A stretch of 64,000 nt of DNA, taken from contig NW_019773848.1 of assembly GCF_001039355.2 (NCBI RefSeq), positions 357,635 to 421,634 of the forward strand, in the 5' to 3' direction. A model generated the notes under the pieces. That model made no database searches. It saw only the letters and a list, made by a program, of their open reading frames with translations, and was not told the origin of the DNA. The position numbers were made by a program, and so were the translations under genes. Each line of letters begins with the position of its first letter. The stretch's first letter is position 1. This document shows, one piece after another, positions 46,971-58,048 of the stretch. This DNA comes from Lingula anatina (lineage: Eukaryota > Brachiopoda > Lingulata > Lingulida > Lingulidae).

Positions 46971-48466
46971 ATTTTATATTCATTCTAAGTTTTGTGAATT
47001 TACATGTTATCTTAGGTGCATAAGTTCATAAGCAATCTATTCAAACCTCATAAGAGGGAAATGTTTATGTGTATTCAAATGTAATGGTCACACAGTTAGG
47101 ACCATAATTATTTGTATTTATGTATCAAACAGATATACTTGAGAACTCAGTTGGAAACTCATTCATAGTATGGTGATGCTTTCCATATCCATAATTTGCT
47201 ATGAACTGTGTATTCCCAGGACTATTTGAAGTACGTAAGTGCCTCCTTTTAAAGTTCTGCCCATGAGACTTAGATTTTAGAGATGGAAAGTTCTTGGCAG
47301 AAAACTGAAAAATCACCCTATATTAAACAGCTGTTTAGAACAGGTATTCAATAAAATGGGGTAGAATGGCTATTAATTGTGGATGGCACTCTATCTGCAA
47401 GTCCATTATGTGTAACTCTGCTGTGTTTGTATGATCTTTAGCAAAACAGTGGGAAGCAGTAAATTGGTTTTATGTGATGTTTTACTTTATTCTTGCAATT
47501 GATGTTTTAGATGGTAAAGGGTTCTTCACTTTCTGTGCATGTACACATACGCCTGCACATTGCGTGCACAGATGTGCTTTCATCTGCAAGCTGACATATT
47601 CACAGGCATACATACAACCATGCAACTTTGTAATGCATTTAACCACAAGCACGCAATGTATATAGTTACAAAAAAGGTGTGATTAACTGCCTTCTGGGAG
47701 TGATCATTCAAAGCAAAAAGTGCTCAACAGTGAAACTGAAAACCAATTTATAATAATCCTTTCAAAATGCTTTTTCACACTAAAAATGGGGCAAATTTTA
47801 TTGCTGTGGTCTGGCCTCTGATGGGAGCAAATACCTAGTCTAGCAATTCATAGGCTGATTAGATAAATAACTGAAGCGATTCAGTATCCAATATCTGTCT
47901 CCCTGTACCCATTTCTATTTATTTCCCCAATCCTAGACTAATTTCAGTTTATTACATCCAGAATAGTGAACTCTGCACACACAGCATATAAACATTATCT
48001 TCCATGGTCTGATCATGGATGATAGTCTACGTATTTCACAAAGTAGTGCTAAGGTTCACTTAGATTGGCCTTTCTTCTTTTCTTTTTGTCACAATCTAGC
48101 TTATGGCCTTATTCACAATGATTTTATTTCATTTATGGCAACCAGTGGGAAGACAGCAAAGTTTTCTTAGCATGTATGGCTTTTTGGGTAGTTTTTTAAG
48201 ATCATCAAAACCACTGTCTGCACCATTGCACATGTGTTCAATTGAATCTTCTTTTATGTTGGTATTATTTGGGGAATTGTATTTTAGCAGACCTACATGT
48301 AGATTGCTTTTTGTGAATGTAATATTTTCATATAATTGATGCCAGATTTTTCTTCCAGCAGAATTCATTTGGCCACCTTACAGCATTTTTTGATATGGTT
48401 TTGGTGGAAAAATTATTTTTTCAGGTTTTCTTTCTCGAATATACAGATCTGGCTTACTTCCCTTAG

Positions 48467-48559
48467 CTAAGTCGGGCCATGGATAAGGATTTAGAATTCA
48501 TGCTACAGAAAACATCGGAAGTATTATTGGTGAAGAGATTAGATCCCAATGTCGAAAAA
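48467..48559 (+). CDS. Candidate coding exon in PDE3 intron 1 (31 codons)
   Basis: The acceptor CTTACTTCCCTTAG and donor GTACGT bound 93 nt that are open in phase 0 on both sides: LSRAMDKDLEFMLQKT, then SEVLLVKRLDPNVEK. The internal ATG at 48479 has a strong context (GGGCCATGG) and gives a 27-residue N-terminus if this is a first coding exon. Phase agrees with PDE3 exon 1. I recognise no homologue. It could be an alternative first exon, a cassette exon, an exon of a nested gene, or chance. Confidence 0.35.
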
Positions 48560-51500
48560 GTACGTAAATGAGAAAATCCAATTCCATTTGCTGGTGTTTT
48601 AACCTTCATTTGACTGTTTCCCAGAGTTAAAAAAGGTCAGGTATTTGAGGAATGAAAATCAGCGTTCTTCTGATACTAAGGTGCAAATGAGAGTTTTTAG
48701 TTTGGGAGCAAAGTGCTCGCTGAGATATTAATGCCTGACCTGCAGTTTATACACCAGCTTCACTAAGAGGACATTTATTAATTGACAAAAGAAAATATTT
48801 TTCTAGAAGTAACACAAATAATTTTAAGATGCACTCCAACCTCATCTCTTTATGTTTGTTGTTGAATAGGGTCTGTATTGTTTATGGTTGATTTGTCAAG
48901 AATACCTTGTGACGCAGGTATTTCCAACACATGGTTGAACCTACATAGCACAGGTATGAGAAACCCATTCAACGTTCTCTTGACTTTGCTGCTTAGGCCT
49001 AGTAAATATGAAGAATGGCAGAGCTGCAGTTTACTATATGTATTATATTTGCTTAATTATATTGCCCATTTTCATCTCTGTTGATAGCTAAGTACTGGAC
49101 GTGTTTTATGTAAAAAGAATTGATACTACTTCTATCATCTGTCTGCTTGTGTGGGTTTATGTGTGGGTTAAGGTTAAACCGCGTCTTCTTAATTAATGTC
49201 TCTGTTCAGGCAGCTTTTCCTTTTCAGTGACATTATTAGCAACTCTAGCAGCTCCCTCTGCTGTTTTTCACTGTAGTTGTCTGGAATGGCAACACCTGGA
49301 AAAAACCTCAGGTGAACAGAGGTAGCAAACAGAGATTATGCTTCTGATTACTTTGTGTCAAAGGTTGTCTCTTTTTGTGGCGCGCCTCTGTTTGACTTGA
49401 CAGATGAAACCACACTGTAATGATTTGTGTCACCAGCACATAGCAAATTATCAGCATCTGCGTCAGAAGTAAATTGTAGTGTGAATATTTTACTAGGCAC
49501 TTTCTGAATAGTAACTCCATATGCTTCACCTCTGATATTGATAGCTTGTCGTCAAGGTATATCCCAGTAGCTATAGTTCTGATTTAAAAGGATTTCATGG
49601 CGGTGGCACTGAAAAAAAAAATAGATTAACACATCCTCAACAAACTGATCCTAGATCAAATTATCAAATTATTTAGCCTGCATGCTGCCAAACCATTGCT
49701 TTACTACCAGGTACATTTGAGAAGGTGGGGGCCATTTATCTTTAAACCTAGGGCAATGTTTAGCTCTGTTATAAAGCCAACTAGATCCTATTTTCAGGCC
49801 AAAAAAGGCCCCTTATCCTTTTATCAATGGGTAGGCGGGAGATGGAGGACGGATTTGATAATGGCATTTTGGAATATTTTTCATCTTGGAGGTTAAATTC
49901 AATGTTTTTCTTATTTTTTTTTATTTATGATTGTATTTATTTATAATAATAATTATTATTATAATTGTCTGTATTGAGATTTTAAAACCAAATATCGTAT
50001 ATCATTACCCCTGAATTTTTCTTCTGCAATTCATTGTGGAATAAAACTAACATGAATTGTGCTGCTGAATCTTTATTCCTCTTCATTTATGATTGTTCCA
50101 GATGTGACACTGTTCCAGCAAATCACATCTTCTCATCTACTGCATTCCACTTCATCATGCTCACCCTCCTAATATAAATCATGAAGATATAAACGTGTGA
50201 CCTCTGATTGCTTCTACTTCCAATAGCTATATGATAGGCTTTATTGATTTGCTATTAGCTCAGCTTGCATAGGCTGTTGTAATGACTTGGACCATCTTTT
50301 TACTTTGTAGCAAAGCCACTTGTGTGTACATAAAGGCCGATCAATATACAATTAAAATGAGCAAAAGCCTCTTACCATTCTGTTATAACTCAGTGATCTG
50401 TGCACGCATGCAAACTTTGATCAATTTAACACCAACTGAGCATGATATTGACAATGCTTAAGGCCCGTTAAATCCGTTAAACAACTTGCACTGATTTTTA
50501 GCTAACTGCTTTGATGTGCAATATGTTTCCAGATACCTATAAAAATTCATATTTCTGGGGAATTACCTATACGGATGTTTGACCTTGAAAACTTAAATGT
50601 TTGCAGATGGGTTGTTTGAGATCACAGTTTAGAGCACTGTTCATTGGACATAATATGATGTGTTATTGGAGATGCTGGTAGCATCTAATTACCATTGGAA
50701 ATGTTATGGAGTGTTATTCCTGGCACGTCTTTGTCCTCTTTTGTGAATATTCATGTTTCAGATTGAATGAAACAAAGTGTTGGAATTATCTTGTCATTAA
50801 TTTGTGATAGTTGCTTTGAAGCTGTGTTTTGCAGTTGTGTGAGACTTCATCAAGTATTAGATATATAGCCTTGCATGTGGAAAAAACTTTGTCAAGAGCA
50901 TCTTTTAAATGTAGAAATATGAATGTGAAAGCCTTTCAATATAATTGTGCTCCATCTGTAAAAGAAAAAAGTCAATCAATGATCTGATTGTCATAAAAAA
51001 TGTAACATTTCTTAATATATTATATATGCCATTTTATATACATTTATTTACCAGTCAAATTTCAAATTAATGGCTTTAACATTTTAGGAAATGTCTTACT
51101 TTTTTAGCATAAGAACAACAGCATGAAAGATTTTCCTGCTTTCAACCCTTCAATTGAGTGATCATTGATCTGATTTCAATGCTCTTGTTGATATGAAAGA
51201 AATATAAAAACAGCTATCAAGTTACTTTCTTTATTCAATGGTTATTTTGAAACTTGTGTATATTCGCTGTGTGATTTCCAACGATGTTCTAAGTTTCTAG
51301 GAAGAGCCCAAGTTAAGTTGCCTGCTGTGCCCATGTCATGGGGATGGTGGTTGGCGGGATTGCAGAAATTTTAGGTTGGCCTCCTGTAATGAGCTAGTCT
51401 ATATTTCACTCTTCTGTCTAGTAAGTGTCACTAAATGCTGTCATAGGTCACAAGAAGAAGTGGTAGTTACTAAGTTAGTGAGAGACATTGCCTTGGTACC

Positions 51501-51584
51501 ACATTAAAGCCACTGACCACATTTTAAACCCTATGATAATTGGAGAACTGCATGGCAATCAGTGCTAGCAGATAGATATTACTG

Positions 51585-51892
51585 TGAGGCCGCATTCACA
51601 TCGAGTTGAGCCATGGCTCTACAAAGCCACGACCTAAATATGGCGGACATACATGAAAAGAAAACCGCCTAATCTTTTAATAGTCTCTCTGCCTCTCACA
51701 CGCCTCCCCAGCTTCCGGGCGAATGGAGCTGAGATTTAATGACTGTACCCCCGCAGGGACGACGCGTAGGGAGGCGTGTGAGAGACGGAGAGACTATTAA
51801 AAGATTAGGCGGTTTTCCTTTCATGTACGTCCACCATATTTAGGTCGTGGCTTTGTAGAGCCATGGCTCAACTCGATGTGAATGCTGCCTGA
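51585..51892. mobile_element. Long-arm foldback MITE with TGA flanks
   Basis: The 302-bp body, 51588-51889, is almost entirely two inverted arms of about 130 bp. The outer part reads CACATCGAGTTGAGCCATGG and its complement; the inner part reads CTCTCACACGCCTCCC and GGGAGGCGTGTGAGAG. TGA flanks both ends. Inner TAAATATGGCGGAC and AATAGTCTCTC link it loosely to the elements at 18284 and 44042. It is GC-richer than its surroundings. Confidence 0.85.
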
Positions 51893-52681
51893 TATTTGTG
51901 GGTAGTCTTACTTGCATTCCTTGTCAGTCTGATAGAGAGTTGTAGCAATTTTTTCTTATACTTCTTGTAGCATAGGTTTGAGTTGCTTAAAAAGGGAGAA
52001 TTGATAAATGACTACTTGTCTATTTCTGACTTGACCATCAGCCTTTTTTTTTTTTGTCTCTGATGTACAGGGACAAAATCTGTGATCTGCCAGTCAGTTC
52101 GTAAAGACCTGTACTGAATACAGAACTAAGATACATTTGGCAAGTAAAGTTTTTTATTTACTGTCTGTGATATTTAAAATGTACTTTTAAAACAAGTTTT
52201 TTTTTCTGATGAAGGAGATAAATGAGTAAACTAAGTTCTGAATTACTGCTAAATAATGTGAACCTTGAGATGGCTGTTTTCCTGCCGTGGGTTCCAGGTT
52301 ATTCTATTCTCATGTCTGTTTAATCTCTGTGCTGGATCAAAGTCCATCATTTATGTCACGGAACTAAGTTTTTCTGAGGAAGTCTTATCTGATTTTACCA
52401 TCCTTTGCATTCCATGCTCATTTCTAATAATATGCCCCAATGCCAGGTATTTCTTTTTCTGTCTGTGTTTGGTATTCTCTGTGGACTGCTTCTAAATGCC
52501 ATACTAGTGTCTTGCTTCTTAAATAACCATACATTTCATTATCTTTCTAATTATCTGAATAATGTCTGGAAATTGTATACTCTGGGGTCTTATGCAGCAC
52601 TCATATATCTGGACATCCACGATACTGGGTAACAACATTGGGACATAGGCAACCTGATCTTGTGAGCACCCTTTCCGCTTA

Positions 52682-53010
52682 GAATATGCATCATATTTTG
52701 CTTTATATTCATGAAGTTTGGAAAATGGTAAATTAAACACATACAAAAATTATCGGGGAAGAGTACACTTCACTTCACATAGTTGGGAAAGCACGCTGCA
52801 ATCCTGAATCTGCGGTTAAACAGCAATGACATGAAATCGTCTTTTGTGTACACGCTTTACGTTTATAATATACATCGTATTTTGCTTCATATTCATAAAG
52901 TTCGGAAAATGTGACATTAAACGCATATAAAAATTATCAGGGAAGAGTTCACTTAACTTCACAGAGTTGGGAAAGCAATGATGACATGAAGTCATTTTTC
53001 GTGAGTTACA
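52682..53010. repeat. Diverged direct duplication, period about 184 bp
   Basis: Two copies share ATATTCAT-AAAGTT-type sequence, AAAAATTATC, GGGAAGAGT, CACTT and AGTTGGGAAAGCA in the same order, at about 52682-52840 and 52866-53010. The first has an extra segment after GGGAAAGCA. Confidence 0.75.
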
Positions 53011-53692
53011 TGCCAAAAAGTTGGGACTGGGTATAGCTAATTTAATTAGTCTCATTTAATATTCATGTGACCAGGTCATTACATCATCAGTGGAAATCTC
53101 CACTCCTTACGCTAAGTCCCTGGCCAAATCTAAATGGGGAAACGAAACTACACACTAGCTGTGGTTTCGTTGTCCTGCAAGTATGGAGGAAACAAAACAG
53201 GATTGGGTCATAACATCTGTGATTACACGCTCAGATGACAGGATTTCCTAACACATTGTTGTTTTATGAAAAGCAGAGCGTATTTCATGTATTCAAATCC
53301 CAAAATTTAATGATTTGTATAGTTTACGTGTATGGGAGATAATACTTTGTACTGCAGTTGAGAGTGGAAATGATAGCACAACAACCCATTTTCCTCACCC
53401 ATCAATTTGTGATGAAGAGCAATTTTTGTTTTTCTCTAGTGTGTGTGCCGTAAATGATCCCTGAGATGACCAAAAACATGAAAATGCTATTCTGAGAACT
53501 TTCTTTTCCATAACGTAAAGCTGCAAAACGGAGTGGTATGTCTGTGTCCCAGATTTAAGCCCTGTTTTAGGGACCATTCACATGAAAAATCTATTTTCTA
53601 AAAATCTATTGGTGGTATCTTGTGATAACGGTCTGTGCCCTGAATACCCTGCAGCGTAATTACTGGCAGGGCGAGCGAGTTAAGCTTCCAAA

Positions 53693-53940
53693 GCTGTAAT
53701 TAATTCTCGGCTGCGCTCGGAGGAGATTCATGGGCAGTAGGAAGTAAGAGAGAAAGTAAATGGCGGTCGCGGTTGCTTTGAAAAATGTGTTTGTCGATTT
53801 TGTGCAACAACAAGACGAAGAAGATGAGCTCCATATACACACGACAGATATAAGTGCAAACTGATGAACTCCACAGTTTAGAAATACTTCTGCGCATGTG
53901 TCCAGGCATCAGAAGCTCAGCCGAGAATTAATTAAACAGC
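53693..53940. mobile_element. Foldback element carrying a 34-codon ORF
   Basis: The left arm TTAATTCTCGGCTG (in 53693-53713) and right arm CAGCCGAGAATTAA (in 53918-53940) are inverted repeats. Between them the ATG at 53760 opens 34 codons: MAVAVALKNVFVDF, then VQQQDEEDELHIHTTD. The acidic D-E-E-D-E-L run reminds me of the N-terminus of Harbinger-type transposases, so this may be an internally deleted element. CpG-rich interior. Confidence 0.55.
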
Positions 53941-56900
53941 AATGCAATGTTTGGAAACATAAAATTGTTCGTTGTAATAAGACAAGTCCATCCCCTTTTG
54001 CATGAATTGTAATTCAAAGATGATCACCCCCTGCTGTTACCCAGTATCGTGGAGGTGCAGATATACATTCTCAGAAAAAAAGTGTTTAAAGACATTTTTA
54101 ATGATTTTGTGATAGCTGAATAACAAGGTATGTTCTCTTTGAACAGGTAATATCTTTACAATTTCTAACCATAGGAAGACTGTCTAATCTCTGTCCTACA
54201 GACGCTATTATAATTGAGTTAAGTCTTGCTTTTAGATTGGCTTCCAATGTTAAGAAATCATATTATGCTGAGATAGCATGCACTTTATTGGAAGCCATCA
54301 AAACCTAACTGAAAATGCAGCCAAAAAACAATTAAGTTAGCACAGGCACAATAATTGCAATGCAGTGAAAGTCAGACCTTGCTGGATTATTATTTCTTTT
54401 TTGCCAAACCATATTGAAATTATTCATGAGAACAAGATAGAATAATGGGAATTCCACCATGCAGGTTTCCTGTTTTGTAACCTCCATTAGTTAGCACCAA
54501 TTGATCAAGATTTATTTATTTTTTTATTTTTTGAAGTAGCAGTTTTAAATATGGCTGTGTACTAAAATGCTCATTTGTGGTGATTCCTTTACCCATAGCA
54601 GGATACTGACAGTGTCAGTTTTATAATCCCATGCCCTAATTTCCTTTTCTTTCTTTTTTTTTTCTTTTTGCAATGTTGAAACTAGGTCACAGTATTGAAT
54701 TTCAAAGTTGCATTGCATGTGTTACAAATATGTTATGTCCATAGCTTGCCCAATGGAAAAGGCTAACCATGACGTGCTATTGATGAGTTCCTATTCCCAC
54801 TAGGTTTGAATAATGCAAGCCAAGCATAAAAGAACTTGGAATGTTTGATGAAACAATCACTCACTTTATTTCATTATTGGGATTTTTTCACAAGTTCTGC
54901 CATTAAGGAAGATAAATGTTGCCTCTTAGATGATAGAGAACTGTAGACTTAAATTAAAGGAAAATCCTTATAGACACTGTAATTGGAGATTAAATAAAAA
55001 AAGTTTGTTGTGTGTGTGTGGTTTTATTTAGTTATTTTATTTTTTATTTTATCATTGTTAATTTTTGAGGGGGGATAAATGAAGTTGTATGGCCTGCTGG
55101 TGCCTTTTTACTTAAATTTTGATATTTGTCACATTTGTGTCTGTGGTAAGCCTAATGGCTCATGATTATCTCTTCACTTCTTCATGTGTCACAAGAATCT
55201 TAAAAACAGCACAACAGGAAGCTTTCTTTTTCCTATAATTGTATTGAATGTGGGCAGTCATATCAAAGTAGAGCTAAGAAAAATAACAGTTGAATTAATC
55301 TTGACAATGCCTAGAAAAAGAGATGGAAATTTGGAGTTTTAGAAAATTAATTGTGTGTCTCTTAACAGAATGTTGCATAATTGAAACAAATGTGTCCACG
55401 TATGACACAAAAACTTAATTACACCTATAAATGATCAAAAATTGTTTGATATGCAGATGACAAATCAAAATACCTGTGAGGACTTCATTTTTCAACACCC
55501 TCTCCCCTTCTTCATTTCTCTGTGGCGGATTAGAACATTTAGTTTATTAATTCTGTTCAGGTAGGCACAAGCACTTATTAGTTCTTATTGTAATGATAAC
55601 AAGCAATAAGATTAGTTGTGCTAGGCAATACTGGAAAAGGTTTCTTATTCGTAGGCCATTATAACCCACTTCAGGAAAAGGATTATTCCTTTGTATAAGA
55701 TGTTTTGTGTTTAGACTTTTTGTCTGAAAAAAAAAAGTGGAAAATGGCCTTTCACAGTAACTGTCTCTAGAGCATAATATATGTGAATGAATAAAAGATT
55801 TGAAATGCTTCCTTACTTGATAAGACATACATGTGGAGAGCTGTGGTATTTAACGTCCATTCCCTATTCCCAGTGACATTTTAATACCTATCTCCTCTGC
55901 AGGTAATTACCCGTGTGGTTTGCTGTGTATCAAATGATAGTAACCAATCTCAATGCAGTTTTAACCCTGATCAATAGGTTAACCTTGATGAAAAGCTAAG
56001 CATTGGACCTTTCTTGTTCTTATAAATTTACACCAATGGATGAAAGGTCAATAGGCCCATTTTTGTAAATCCACTTATTAGTTATTATCTAAATCAGGAA
56101 AAACTCTGATTAGTAGTAACCAAATTACGGCCACGAGATTTGGCTTCGCCAAAATGTAGTCTTGAGATTTGTCAGTTTTCAGACAACATTATCTGTGTCA
56201 GCTCAGCAGAGGATTGAGTTCCAGGAATGTGGCAGTGCTATCTACTGGTGAATCTGATTCCGCGCTGCAATGGCTGAATGCTGTAGCATATAGTAGCAGC
56301 AGCAGCACAAGGTCTTGTCCTTTGGAGCAATACATTCAAGCTATACATATTTTTAAAGATTGTTGACCCTGAGTTTTGGTGACAATACTGTAAAATCAGG
56401 GGACTGAAATATTCATGGACACCAGTTGTTGTTGTTTCTTGACTTGCAGGCTCTGTTTTTCTTCGTACCCTTCATTGCTTTGATGAGAATAGGAGAGTTG
56501 AAGGGAAAAAAATCAAAGGGAGCTGAATTTGCAATTACCTCAGCTGACTATTCAAGCTACATTTGATTGGATTAGAGGATGCTTTGAAACTAATCTCTGA
56601 TGATCGAGAACTTGCATCTCACCTTAGCTGTTGCAGAGAAAATGGCAAACTATTGACCTGACCTACTCTGCAGCCCCTTTTTTCACTGCCAGAACTTGTA
56701 TGGGAAAAGAAAAGATCATGCAATATCTTTGGACAAGGCAAATGGCAAAAACTAGTTCTACTAAGGATGCTTGTCAATAATCAGGAGACAGCAGGATGGC
56801 TTCTTTCGGTTGCTGCTCTTTGTTGGCGGAAATCACTCTGTCACCACCAATGTTGATTTTCCAGGTAGCTCGGGGATCAATTTTCTCTTTAAGAAAGGTG

Positions 56901-57178
56901 CAAATCCAAAGATAATAGACTGTATCCTTCAGCAACTGTATTATCTTTAGTAAATGATACAGCATTGTTTGCCTAATGATGTAAGCACATACATGTGCAA
57001 GGGCACTCAAGATGGTTGGTTTTGTATGTTGTATGATCTAGTGTGTATTCATATATGAAATTAACCCTCAGAATTCTGTTGGTTTGACGCACAGATGATT
57101 GGCTGCAGTCATGTGGGAGTAGGAAGATGTTAGACTTGTAAATTATTTGTAATTCGCACTTAGATCTATTGAACAAAT

Positions 57179-58048
57179 ATGAAGAAATGGAAGGCACTGA
57201 TAGAGTCCAGGAAAAGGGGGAAATATGAAAAAAGGAGACAGACAGCATATCAGAATATTGAAAACTCTGAGCCTTTATTGACCGATTCTCATTATGACAA
57301 TGGTGGAAGTGAACATAAACAGCGAAAAACCTACGCAACTGCAGAAGCTGGTGACTCTGCACAAGGTAAGACTGTAGAAAAAAGGAAGACATATATGGTG
57401 AATAAAGACGATAGAATGGCAAATCAGTACTCTTGTTGTACCAGTAAACACACAGATGAACAGCCAGAACCTGAACACAGACATACAGATCTGTGCGTGG
57501 AGGAATCTAAAGAACGGAAAAGAACGAAAGGGATCTCTCTGTTAAAAAGGATATCTAAATCTAGTGAAAGACCATCTAAATCTAAAAAATCTGTGGAGGT
57601 TGATTTACAATGTCAAACTTTAGTGGATTCTTCTGAAGCACAGTCAGCTACTTCCACCTTATGGATGGGTTTACGGAAGAAAAAAACACCAAAAGTCAAA
57701 GTGAAGGCAGAGGGAGCTACAAAAGCAGCAGAGTCCAGTCCCCTGGGCAGAAAAGATGAGAGGGGAGCACACAGTGAACAAAAACAGCATCACCACCACC
57801 ACCACCACCAATGCCAGCATCACACTCATCATTCCCATTACCAGTCGGCAAATAAGGTGGATAAATGGGATCACCCTGCGTGTCGTAGCCCACCATCGTA
57901 CACCAGGAAAGGGGTGCAATACTTCCCCAACACTCCTTCCACCTCTGAGCTAAAATATCGCCCATCTCGCTCTGGTTCAAGAAAACATCATGAAGGATTG
58001 CACTGCAAGTTGCAAGATCATGATGGTAAAGTTGCAGTTGGTTACAGA
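57179..58048 (+). CDS. Candidate alternative first coding exon, 290 codons, phase-matched to PDE3
   Basis: I recognise no homologue. The ATG at 57179 follows an in-frame TGA three codons earlier, so this is a start. The frame stays open for 290 codons to the donor GTAAGT at 58049, in phase 0, exactly as PDE3 exon 1 ends. Without splicing it would stop eight codons later (58075). The product is hydrophilic with no membrane segment. It starts MKKWKALIESRKRGKYEKRR, carries two short related motifs (KQRKTYATA, EKRKTYMVN), a Lys/Ser-rich stretch (LLKRISKSSERPSKSKKS), a His-rich run near residues 204-220, and a basic Ser-rich end (YRPSRSGSRKHH). If joined to PDE3 exon 2 it would give a soluble PDE3 with a novel N-terminus; a separate nested gene is the alternative. 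Confidence 0.5.

Larger units (their letters stand above)
33709..48466 (+). other. PDE3: PDE3 intron 1, first part
   Basis: No exon with PDE3 similarity was found. The stretch contains microsatellites, a LINE remnant, a dispersed repeat and foldback elements, all listed separately. Vertebrate PDE3A also has a very long first intron, so this reading is plausible. Confidence 0.6.
48560..57178 (+). other. PDE3: PDE3 intron 1, middle part
   Basis: No PDE3-like exon seen. It holds the two foldback elements and the diverged duplication listed separately. Confidence 0.5.

Noticed and set aside
56973-57422. 149-codon minus-strand ORF
   Set aside because: It overlaps the better-supported plus-strand exon at 57179 in antisense and shows no recognised motif.
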